Assembly: GCA_027019685.1 (NCBI GenBank) | Contig: JALUWH010000028.1 | Span: 1 to 21,568 of the forward strand | Source of the DNA: Ghiorsea sp. | Lineage (GTDB): Bacteria; Pseudomonadota; Zetaproteobacteria; Mariprofundales; Mariprofundaceae | Direction: 5' to 3' | Length of the DNA: 21,568 nt | In this document: positions 16,201 through 21,568 of the stretch, piece after piece | How positions within the stretch are numbered: the first letter of the stretch is position 1 | Layout of the letters: each line of letters begins with the position of its first letter | Program-made: the position numbers and the translations under genes | The notes under the pieces: model-generated | What the model was told of the DNA's origin: nothing | What the model saw: only the letters and a program-made list of their open reading frames with translations | The model's database searches: none

Positions 16201-16394
16201 TGACTGCTTTGATTGCAGGGCTTGGGCTTGTGCCACTGCTGTTGGCAACAGGTATTGGCTCTGAAATCCAAAAACCATTGGCAACGGTGGTGGTTGGTGG
16301 TTTGGTTTCCTCTACATTTTTAACCTTATTTGTGCTACCTTGTTTGTATGCATATTTCAGTAAAGGAACGGTAAGTGACGCACGAAGAACATAA
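13254..16394 (+). CDS. czcA: CzcA-like heavy-metal RND efflux transporter
   Basis: A 1046-residue inner-membrane RND pump of the heavy-metal efflux (HME) class, exchanging protons for metal cations. The N-terminus FPDVTNVQVQINTEAQGLASEEVEQ is diagnostic of CzcA/CusA proteins. Membrane helices group as one near residue 15, five to six at about 340-540, one at about 555, and the second set at about 875-1040, with two periplasmic porter loops between. Helix 4 carries IGMMVDGSVVMVENIF with Asp419 and Glu426, the proton-relay positions. CzcA itself has DFG before this block, while here it reads AIG, so substrate class is uncertain. The ATG at 13254 is preferred to the GTG at 13251 because GAGG lies 7 nt before the ATG. 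It overlaps czcD by 20 nt. Confidence 0.92.
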   Translation: MFPKIIDAATHNRFLILLLLIGSMAYAMFVVPKLNLDAFPDVTNVQVQINTEAQGLASEEVEQLITYPIEAVMYALPDVEEVRSISKTGLSVITVSFKEGTDIYFARQLVFQKLQDASQTVPSWAGTPKIGPNTSGLGQVFQYIIKAAPDTNYDALTLRALNDWVVKLMLMPVEGVTEILSYGGEVRQYQVQINPDKLLSYGLHVNDVVSAIEANNRNAGGWYLPQGDEQLVIRGVGWVPGGEDGLKAIAMMPIKTVDGVSIRVADVAKVEFGGEIRQGVVTMTERLDDGSIKQLGEVVVGIVMKRFGANTKNTIDDVKSRLEIVQKSMPKGVTIQPFYDQSDLIDKAVWTVEKALLEAFVLIIIILLLFLMNVRAAFLVLLSVPISILSALAVMEHYGISANLMSLGGLAIAIGMMVDGSVVMVENIFKHLEKVKDGDHGVALRIAEASKEVARPVLFAVLIIMLVFTPLFSLEGVEGKMFTPMALSICFAMFASLLVALFVMPVLATYVFTKGVVHKESPVLAPIARVYHKLLLGALAKRKAVVGGAAVAFVLTLSTLPFLGTEFVPELEEGTLAIRVTLAPSSSLPFAKATGEKLEKVLIESFPEVTYVSARTGRAEIGGDPEPVSNVELFVGLKPVSEWTSASNRKALQNLMREKMEVVPGLLVSFTQPIAMRVDELLSGVKAALAIKLFGPDLKVLAEKGKEIEKLTKSVQGTRDVEMEQIAGEAQLVIRPDRSKLDSYGIPVDDVMTLVADAIGGSSAGQVISGNERYDIYVRLDKNYRNNAEVIGALILQTASGAWVRLEDVASIGVEQGPPMIKRDDVQRRIVIQSNVEGRDMGSIVAELDQRIQTEIELPTGYSVVFGGQFENQKRAQAKLMVVVPLSLLMIFLLLYFMFHSAGQATLIMLNVPMALIGGILALLVSGQYLSVPSSIGFIALFGVAVLNGVVLVDAINRHLGDSADVDEAIRQGSESRLRPVLMTALIAGLGLVPLLLATGIGSEIQKPLATVVVGGLVSSTFLTLFVLPCLYAYFSKGTVSDARRT
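16363..16367 (+). promoter_or_regulatory. Shine-Dalgarno for czcD inside czcA
   Basis: AAGGA lies 7 nt before the GTG at 16375 and within the last codons of czcA. It supports a GTG start overlapping czcA by 20 nt. Confidence 0.6.
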
Positions 16395-17271
16395 TCATGT
16401 AAAGCATAGCCATGAAGGGCATCACCATGGGTTAGGTGCTGCGCTATGGTTAACAGCAGCATTTATGCTGGTTGAATTAGTGGGTGGTTATATTTCAAAC
16501 TCACTGGCTTTAATGGCGGATGCAGGACATATGGCATCCGATGTCATGGCACTTGGCTTGGCAATGGTCGCGCAGCGTATTGCTGCGCGACCTGCGCATG
16601 CAGGCATGACCTATGGTTATGGGCGGGTCAAGGTGCTTGCAGCACAAGTGAATGGATTAACGTTGTGGTTTTTGAGTGGGTGGATTGTTTGGGAGGCTGT
16701 AGGGCGTTTAGCCAATCCTCCCGAGGTGCAGGGAACAATGGTGTTGGTGATTGCTAGTGTAGGTTTATTGATCAACCTCATGATTATGCGTTGGTTGCAT
16801 GGCAGCCATGACTTAAATACACGTGCAGCATATTGGCATGTGCTGGGTGATGCTTTGGGTTCAGTGGCAGCCATGGTTTCTGGGCTGGTGATTTTGTTAA
16901 CGGGTTGGATGCCTATTGATCCAATCTTATCCTTTTTTGTGGCGGCTGTGCTTGTTTGGGGTGGTTGGCGCTTGGTGCGTGAAACAACATTGGAGTTGAT
17001 GGAAGCCTTGCCTAATGGGTTTGACATCATGCTTGTCCAACAGCATTTACAGCAAGTTGAAGGGGTGGTTGGTGTACACCATATTCACGTTTGGAAGCTA
17101 CCCAATGCCAAACTTGCAGCTTCAGCACATATAGAGGTAGAAGCTATGGAGGGTTGGCCACAAATACTTTTGCTTTTGCAAGGGGTGTTGGCAGAGCACC
17201 ATGTGGAACATGTTACATTGCAAGCTGAATTGGTTCGTTGCTCAGAAAGCAAAGAAGGAAATTGTCGATAA
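16375..17271 (+). CDS. czcD: CzcD-like cation diffusion facilitator
   Basis: CDF-family antiporter of 298 residues that moves Zn2+, Co2+ or Cd2+ from cytoplasm to periplasm, feeding CzcCBA. The N-terminus is a His-rich cytoplasmic tail (HNHVKHSHEGHHHG). Six membrane helices follow, with the metal site HxxxD in helix 2 (His52, Asp56, ADAGHMASD) and again in helix 5 (His155, Asp159, HVLGDALGS), the zinc-type arrangement. The C-terminal domain (about 215-290) has VHHIHVWKLPNAKLAASAHI, the usual ferredoxin-like CDF tail. Start is GTG, SD AAGGA 7 nt upstream. It is the last gene of the metal operon, and the next gene, acpP, is 215 bp away. Confidence 0.92.
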   Translation: MTHEEHNHVKHSHEGHHHGLGAALWLTAAFMLVELVGGYISNSLALMADAGHMASDVMALGLAMVAQRIAARPAHAGMTYGYGRVKVLAAQVNGLTLWFLSGWIVWEAVGRLANPPEVQGTMVLVIASVGLLINLMIMRWLHGSHDLNTRAAYWHVLGDALGSVAAMVSGLVILLTGWMPIDPILSFFVAAVLVWGGWRLVRETTLELMEALPNGFDIMLVQQHLQQVEGVVGVHHIHVWKLPNAKLAASAHIEVEAMEGWPQILLLLQGVLAEHHVEHVTLQAELVRCSESKEGNCR

Positions 17272-17277
17272 TATTCG

Positions 17278-17313
17278 TTTATAGTCTATATTGGCTCGTA
17301 AACGGTCTATAAA
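17278..17313. repeat. Nested inverted repeats after czcD
   Basis: TTTATAG (17278-17284) pairs with CTATAAA (17307-17313); CGTTTA (17276-17281) can instead pair with TAAACG (17299-17304). Within it TATAG-T-CTATA (17280-17290) is an 11-bp palindrome. No T-run follows directly. It could be the weak 3' end of the efflux message or an operator. The remaining DNA up to 17373 is AT-rich and shows nothing further. Confidence 0.35.
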
Positions 17314-17373
17314 TGCAGCAATATTTTTCTTCTTGTTAGATAAGTTGGATATTTTGTTAACTAAAGGTATTTA

Positions 17374-17387
17374 TAGCTTTAAAGCTA
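17374..17387. promoter_or_regulatory. Perfect 14-bp palindrome upstream of acpP
   Basis: TAGCTTTAAAGCTA is its own reverse complement over all 14 positions, 100 bp before acpP. Length and symmetry suit a dimeric regulator site. I do not recognise it as a FadR, FabR or FapR site. Confidence 0.4.
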
Positions 17388-17427
17388 GTTTAGACAAAGT
17401 AAGAAATAAAAAGTGTGACTCAGGAAC

Positions 17428-17456
17428 TTGCCAAAAGTGAAAGCTCACGTTAGAAG
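17428..17456 (+). promoter_or_regulatory. Candidate promoter of acpP-fabF
   Basis: TTGCCA (17428-17433, 5/6), a 17-nt spacer and TAGAAG (17451-17456, 4/6). Transcription would begin about 17463, leaving a leader of about 24 nt with the SD. Acp is normally very abundant, so a stronger promoter may exist that I did not recognise. Confidence 0.3.
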
Positions 17457-17466
17457 GCGGTTCTAA
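17450..17466 (+). other. Hairpin just upstream of the acpP ribosome binding site
   Basis: TTAGAA-GGCGG-TTCTAA gives a perfect 6-bp stem with a 5-nt loop, ending 8 nt before GGGAGG. It would be in the leader if transcription starts further upstream, and could protect or expose the 5' end. It overlaps the candidate -10 at 17451, so both cannot be fully right. Confidence 0.35.
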
Positions 17467-17486
17467 TTTCAACTGGGAGGACAAAT

Positions 17487-17726
17487 ATGTCTGCAGAAAT
17501 TGAAGCAAAGATTATTAAAATTGTAGCTGATCAACTTAATGTTGATGAAAGTGAAATCAACTCTGATTCATCTTTTGTTGATGACTTGGGTGCTGATTCT
17601 TTGGATACAGTAGAACTAGTTATGGCATTTGAAGAAGAATTTGGCGTAGAAATTCCTGATGATGATGCTGAAGGCATTCAAAGCGTACAAAACGCTATTG
17701 ACTATATCGCTGCAAAGGCTGACTAA
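17487..17726 (+). CDS. acpP: Acyl carrier protein
   Basis: A 79-residue, highly acidic carrier protein that holds growing acyl chains on a phosphopantetheine arm. The modification site is Ser38 in LGADSLDTVELVMAFEEEF, the invariant ACP motif, to be charged by the AcpS encoded at 2277-2648. The ATG has a strong SD (GGAGG, 17476-17480, spacing 6), fitting high expression. The gene stands 2 bp before fabF's GTG, as in many bacteria, but is cut off from fabG by the efflux operon, so it needs its own promoter or readthrough. Confidence 0.98.
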   Translation: MSAEIEAKIIKIVADQLNVDESEINSDSSFVDDLGADSLDTVELVMAFEEEFGVEIPDDDAEGIQSVQNAIDYIAAKAD

Positions 17727-17728
17727 TT

Positions 17729-18973
17729 GTGAATAAACGCGTTGTTGTCACGGGTGTAGGTCTTGTAACCCCACTTGGTACTGGAACTGATAAATCATGG
17801 AGTAACCTCATTGCAGGTAAGTCGGGTATTGGTCGGATTACGCATTTTGATGCGGAAACGGCGGGAATGGCTTGCACTATAGCAGGTGAGGTGAATGATT
17901 TTGATGTCAACGCGTTTGTTAACAAAAAAGATGCTCGTAAAATGGATAGATTTATTCATTTTGGTATCGCTGCCGCTGATATAGCACTTCAACAATCAGG
18001 ACTAGAAATCACAGATGAAAACGCAAAACGTGTTGGCGTGGTGATTGGTTCTGGTATTGGTGGTATGCCAGCCATTGAGCGAACTATGCGAGCTTATGAA
18101 AAAGGTGGAGCAAGGAAGATTTCACCATTTTTTATTCCTATGACCATTATTAATATGGTTTCAGGTTGGGTATCAATGTTAACGGGTGCAAAAGGTCCGA
18201 ACACAGCAACAGTAACCGCTTGTGCTACAGGTACGCATGCCATTGGTGATGCATTTGAAATCATTGCCAGAGGTGATGCAGATGCCATGATTGCTGGTGG
18301 TACAGAAGCTTGTGTATGTGAGTTGGCAGTTGGTGGTTTTTCTGCTGCACGTGCACTTTCAACGCGAAACGATAGCCCTGAAACGGCATCACGTCCTTGG
18401 GATAAGGATAGAGATGGTTTTGTCATGGGTGAAGGTGCAGGTGTTCTTGTGCTTGAATCTTTAGAATCTGCACAAAAACGTGGTGCTGAAATCTTAGCCG
18501 AAGTTGTGGGTTATGGTATGTCAGGTGATGCTTATCATATGACATCTCCTGCACCAGAAGGTGAAGGTGGTGGACGTTGTATGCAAGCTGCTTTGGATGG
18601 TGCAAAAATTAACCCTGAAGAAGTGGATTATATTAATGCTCATGGTACTTCAACACCTATGGGTGACTTGTGTGAAACCCAAGGTATTAAAAATACATTT
18701 GGTGAGCATGCAAATAAATTGATGGTCTCATCTTCTAAATCAATGACTGGTCATTTATTGGGCGCAGCGGGTGGCATTGAAGCAGCATTTTCAGTGCTTG
18801 CAGTACATAATGGTATTGTACCTCCGACCATCAACTTGGAAAACCCAAGTGAGGGCTGTGATTTGGATTATGTACCGAATACTGCGCGTGAAGTGAATAT
18901 TGATGTGGCGATTTCAAACTCATTTGGGTTTGGTGGTACCAATGCATCAGTGATTGTTCGAAAATTCAAATAA
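17729..18973 (+). CDS. fabF: 3-oxoacyl-ACP synthase II (KAS II)
   Basis: Elongating beta-ketoacyl-ACP synthase of 414 residues. The Cys-His-His triad is intact: Cys165 in VTACATGTHAIGDA, His305 in NAHGTSTPMGD and His342 in GHLLGAAGGIEA. The N-terminus RVVVTGVGLVTPLG and C-terminus SFGFGGTNASVI are typical. The start is a GTG 2 bp after the acpP stop. No clear SD is present (AAAGG sits about 9 nt upstream), so translation is probably coupled to acpP. An open reading frame for the pabB-like protein begins within its last codons. Confidence 0.97.
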   Translation: MNKRVVVTGVGLVTPLGTGTDKSWSNLIAGKSGIGRITHFDAETAGMACTIAGEVNDFDVNAFVNKKDARKMDRFIHFGIAAADIALQQSGLEITDENAKRVGVVIGSGIGGMPAIERTMRAYEKGGARKISPFFIPMTIINMVSGWVSMLTGAKGPNTATVTACATGTHAIGDAFEIIARGDADAMIAGGTEACVCELAVGGFSAARALSTRNDSPETASRPWDKDRDGFVMGEGAGVLVLESLESAQKRGAEILAEVVGYGMSGDAYHMTSPAPEGEGGGRCMQAALDGAKINPEEVDYINAHGTSTPMGDLCETQGIKNTFGEHANKLMVSSSKSMTGHLLGAAGGIEAAFSVLAVHNGIVPPTINLENPSEGCDLDYVPNTAREVNIDVAISNSFGFGGTNASVIVRKFK

Positions 18974-20265
18974 AACAAAAACAGCAACTTTATACTCGAA
19001 TACTTAAAGCAGAAGCATGCAGTGCTTTTGCTTTTTATGCTGCACATCAACATCTTTGTAAAGCACTGTTAGAAGACCCTAAAGGTTCAGGGAAACAGTT
19101 TGTTGTTTCCCAAGCGGGGCAAACAAATACGCTAAAAAACAAACAGCAACGTGACGTATTTTTTAATACGTGGCGTAAAGAAATTGCTACTCCGCGTATT
19201 CATTTTCCAAGTTTACAATTTATCTTTTATTTGGCTTATGAAGCAGGTTTGTTGTTTGAAGACTTGCCACAGCCCATACATCAAGAAAGCAGTACACTGG
19301 TTTGGTGGCATCAACCTGATTGGTCGTTGTGTTTTGATGATGAAACCAATCATATTTATATGTCATCCACGGTCTCCGAAGATGAATTGGATATGCTGGA
19401 AAGTTTATTACGTGATACCATGCAGCGAGAAACTCACCCCATCAAGATTGGGGATGTTGATGAAACAAGCTTTGATTATCAACAAGCTGTGAATGCTGTA
19501 AAAACATATATTCAGGCTGGTGATATATTTCAAGCCAATATTGCGCGTTTTTGGTCATCTCCATTATCTAAAAAGCATTTATTTGCTTTATACAGCAAGC
19601 TTCGCAAAGTGAACCCTGCACCTTTTTCCTGCTTTGTTGAAACAGGTGAGCTTACAATTATTTCCGCATCGCCAGAGCGGCTTTTTTCGATGAGTGCCGA
19701 TGGTGAAGTTTCGGCAAGGCCTATTGCTGGTACGCGTAAACGTAGTGTAGGTGAGGCAGATGATGCCTTGCAAGATGAGTTGCTTTTATCCGAAAAAGAA
19801 CGTGCTGAACATATCATGCTCGTTGATTTAGAACGTAATGATTTGGGTCGCGTGTGTGAAGCTGGAAGTATTCATGTGGATGAATGCATGGTGATAGAAA
19901 AATATGCTACGGTGCAACATATTGTCTCCAATGTACGAGGTAAACTGGCTGCGGGGTTTGATATGTTGGATGTACTTGCGGCTAAGTTTCCTGGTGGCAC
20001 GATTACAGGTTGCCCTAAAGTGCGCTGCATGGAAATTATTCATGAATTAGAGCCGCAGGCTAGGGGACCATATACAGGTGGCGTGGGTTATATGGCATGG
20101 GACGGTAGTGTAGATATGAATATTTTGATTCGTACATTTTGGCATCAAGATGAAACCCTGCATTGGGCGGCAGGTGCAGGTATTGTTGCTGATTCTGTGC
20201 CTGAACATGAGCAGGTAGAAACAGAACATAAAGTTGAAGGTTTATTGCGAGCATTACATGATTAA
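18970..20265 (+). CDS. pabB: PabB-like chorismate-utilising enzyme with no canonical start codon
   Basis: Chorismate-binding enzyme of the PabB/TrpE family; in folate synthesis PabB with PabA makes 4-amino-4-deoxychorismate. The catalytic domain is clear: SASPERLF, RPIAGTRKR, ERAEHIMLVDLERNDLGRVC, PGGTITGCPKVRCMEII and GPYTGGVGYM. Short length and an N-terminal FIFYLAYEAGLLFEDLP block (compare GxxxYLxYExxxLxExLP) favour PabB over TrpE. The frame is open from 18904. The first in-frame common start is CTG at 19066, then TTG at 19231, neither with an SD. The TTG cuts into the conserved block. I set the start at ATA 18970, whose ATAA overlaps the fabF stop just as ATGA does elsewhere here, giving about 431 residues; this is inference. 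PIAGT replaces the PIKGT lysine of E. coli-type PabB. Confidence 0.8.
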   Translation: MKQKQQLYTRILKAEACSAFAFYAAHQHLCKALLEDPKGSGKQFVVSQAGQTNTLKNKQQRDVFFNTWRKEIATPRIHFPSLQFIFYLAYEAGLLFEDLPQPIHQESSTLVWWHQPDWSLCFDDETNHIYMSSTVSEDELDMLESLLRDTMQRETHPIKIGDVDETSFDYQQAVNAVKTYIQAGDIFQANIARFWSSPLSKKHLFALYSKLRKVNPAPFSCFVETGELTIISASPERLFSMSADGEVSARPIAGTRKRSVGEADDALQDELLLSEKERAEHIMLVDLERNDLGRVCEAGSIHVDECMVIEKYATVQHIVSNVRGKLAAGFDMLDVLAAKFPGGTITGCPKVRCMEIIHELEPQARGPYTGGVGYMAWDGSVDMNILIRTFWHQDETLHWAAGAGIVADSVPEHEQVETEHKVEGLLRALHD

Positions 20266-21121
20266 ACAAGTTGTGGTTACTGATGCTTGGTATGAACATG
20301 ATGGGCAATTGCTGCTTAATCCAGCACTTCAAGCTTATGAGCATCACTTATTAAATATGAAACAGTCTTGGACAAAAAGTAAGGTAGTCACACCATTATC
20401 TTGGTATGCCAAACAAGCAGGGCAAGCAACAGCGGCTGTGCTAGCCTCTATTGCACAGCATGTGCCAGCAGGTGCAAAACAATATTGGGTAGCTTCGCCA
20501 TTTCATGCGCGTTTAACACGAAGTTCATTGCGGGTGATGCCTGAAGCCATGTTGGACTGGTCAGCCCAAGAAGGGGAACAAGTATGTGCTGTGGTGAATC
20601 CATTATTGGCTGAAGATGGGCTTGAGCTTTTTATGGTTGGTGATGTGCTCATGTTGGCAGCACAAGACATTTGGCAAGTTGATATGCCTGACTTTGCGTT
20701 GGTATCAGGACAAAGTTTGCCCAATCAACATGAAGGTAGCCAAGATGCAGGTCGTTGGTTGCGAATGATTACAGAAATACAAATGACCTTACATCAGCAT
20801 CAAGTGTTCACCCAAAGTGGTATGCAAATTCATGGTTTGTGGTTCTGGGGGCAGGTGAAGATGTGTGATGCTGTGGATGTTGAGGTATTACCCCATGTTG
20901 CAACACGAAATATCTATTTAAATACTGTGCTTAAAGGCTTGGATAAACAACGAGATGCTTCTGTGATTGTTAGTGAGGCAGAGCATTTACCATATTTATT
21001 GCCTAAGCAGCTACCCAATGATTGGTTGTTGCTTGGAGCAGGGCAGGCAGTAACCTTGCGTAGTCATTGGTTGGCGGCAGCGTTGGCAAAAGTAAAAAAA
21101 CCAACTTGGAAAGGGATGTAA
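20258..21121 (+). CDS. RpfE-like / phosphoglycerate mutase-related protein, function unknown
   Basis: A 287-residue soluble protein. The segment RWLRMITEIQMTLHQHQVF...IHGLWFWG (about 165-200) and an earlier ASPFHARLTRSSLRV with ELFMVGDVLMLAAQ strongly resemble a proteobacterial family labelled regulatory protein RpfE or cofactor-independent phosphoglycerate mutase-like. In those proteins, as I recall, the pattern is LLxExQMLLHxHPVNxxR...NSLWLWG. The biochemical role of that family is not established, and I infer none. The ATG at 20258 overlaps the pabB-like gene by 8 nt and is preferred to a TTG at 20234 that lies deeper in the upstream gene. The SD is weak (GCGAG, 8 nt away), so translation is probably coupled. 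Relatives often sit next to recJ; here the neighbours are pabB-like and hemH. Confidence 0.65.
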   Translation: MIKQVVVTDAWYEHDGQLLLNPALQAYEHHLLNMKQSWTKSKVVTPLSWYAKQAGQATAAVLASIAQHVPAGAKQYWVASPFHARLTRSSLRVMPEAMLDWSAQEGEQVCAVVNPLLAEDGLELFMVGDVLMLAAQDIWQVDMPDFALVSGQSLPNQHEGSQDAGRWLRMITEIQMTLHQHQVFTQSGMQIHGLWFWGQVKMCDAVDVEVLPHVATRNIYLNTVLKGLDKQRDASVIVSEAEHLPYLLPKQLPNDWLLLGAGQAVTLRSHWLAAALAKVKKPTWKGM

Positions 21122-21127
21122 GCAGTT

Positions 21128-21568
21128 ATGCATGATTCAGCAGCGAAAGGTTTGAATGCCGAAGCAGAAAAAAAAGTAGGTGTACTGTTGGTGAACCTTG
21201 GTACACCTGATGCCCCAACACCTTCTGCACTGCATCGTTATTTGAAGCAGTTTTTGGGTGATCCACGTGTGGTGGAAGCCAATCGTTTGCTTTGGTGGTT
21301 TGCACTCAATGTCGTGATTCTTAATATCCGCCCTAAAAAATCAGCCCATGCTTATCAAACGGTGTGGACGGAGCAAGGCTCGCCATTGATGGTGATTAGT
21401 AAGCAACAGCAAAAGGCTTTGCAAGAACAATTGGGTGATGACGTCGTGGTGGAGCTTGCCATGACCTATGGTAATCCAGCCATTGCACAAGGTTTGAATA
21501 ATTTGCGTGAGCAAGGATGCAATCGTTTGTTTGTTTTGCCGCTTTATCCGCAATATTCAGGAAGCACC
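21128..21568 (+). CDS. hemH: Ferrochelatase (3' partial)
   Basis: The frame from the ATG at 21128 stays open to the right edge (147 codons). It encodes VGVLLVNLGTPDAPTPSAL, RYLKQFLGDPRVVE, WTEQGSPLMV, MTYGNPAIAQGL and LPLYPQYSGST, the ordered N-terminal motifs of HemH. This enzyme inserts Fe2+ into protoporphyrin IX to make protoheme at the inner membrane. The catalytic histidine and C-terminal half lie outside the window. The start follows the previous stop by 6 bp; AAGGGA (21111-21116) is a rather distant SD (11 nt). About 13 polar residues precede the conserved core. Confidence 0.95.
   Translation, partial: MHDSAAKGLNAEAEKKVGVLLVNLGTPDAPTPSALHRYLKQFLGDPRVVEANRLLWWFALNVVILNIRPKKSAHAYQTVWTEQGSPLMVISKQQQKALQEQLGDDVVVELAMTYGNPAIAQGLNNLREQGCNRLFVLPLYPQYSGST

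Noticed and set aside
18990..19230. The fabF-pabB gap as non-coding DNA or a pseudogene remnant
   Set aside because: The pabB frame is open throughout and encodes part of the conserved N-terminal block, so it is read as coding with an unusual start.
19151..19492. 113-codon plus-strand open frame overlapping the pabB-like gene
   Set aside because: It lies out of frame in a region where the pabB frame encodes conserved motifs, and its peptide has no recognisable features.
1..21568. tRNA, rRNA, CRISPR array, transposase or phage genes
   Set aside because: Both strands were scanned by eye; no cloverleaf-type sequence, regular spaced repeat or mobile-element protein was found.

Overview
The window reads as one 21.6-kb piece of a proteobacterial chromosome with fairly low GC (I estimate low-to-mid 40s percent by eye). 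Ubiquinone hydroxylases, a FimV/LysM polar-scaffold protein, the yceD-rpmF-plsX-fabH-fabD-fabG-acpP-fabF gene order, and a protein of the RpfE-like phosphoglycerate-mutase-related family all point to Proteobacteria. The overall style would fit a marine iron-oxidising zetaproteobacterium or a gammaproteobacterium, but that placement is inference. There are no tRNA or rRNA genes, no CRISPR array, no transposase and no phage genes.

Layout. Positions 1-2229 hold the body of a FimV-like inner-membrane protein whose 5' end lies outside the window. It converges on acpS (2277-2648, minus). Two tandem UbiH/UbiF-type FAD monooxygenases follow (2743-5168), then a very small EF-hand-like/TerB-like protein on the minus strand (5175-5378). 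A good sigma70-type promoter at 5503-5530 opens the lipid cluster: yceD/DUF177, rpmF, plsX, fabH, a 154-bp gap holding a long imperfect inverted repeat, then fabD and fabG. The usual next genes, acpP and fabF, come only after a complete heavy-metal efflux operon: a small His-rich exported CzcI-like protein, czcC, czcB, czcA and czcD (10406-17271). After fabF come a pabB-like chorismate enzyme that has no ordinary start codon, an RpfE-family protein, and the first 147 codons of hemH, which runs off the right edge.

How the genes work together. AcpS loads phosphopantetheine onto AcpP. FabD, FabH, FabG and FabF build acyl-ACP, and PlsX turns acyl-ACP into acyl-phosphate for phospholipid synthesis. 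YceD and L32 link this to ribosome assembly. CzcCBA forms a trans-envelope proton-driven pump and CzcD moves cations from cytoplasm to periplasm, so the metal block is self-contained. Most junctions are 1- to 20-nt overlaps, indicating translational coupling.

Most of the window is ordinary housekeeping. The points worth a second look are the metal-resistance operon wedged inside the fab cluster, the pabB frame that is open well upstream of its first TTG and carries a PIAGT rather than PIKGT motif, the ~114-bp foldback between fabH and fabD, and the palindromes upstream of acpP. I did not find a clearly new multi-gene system.
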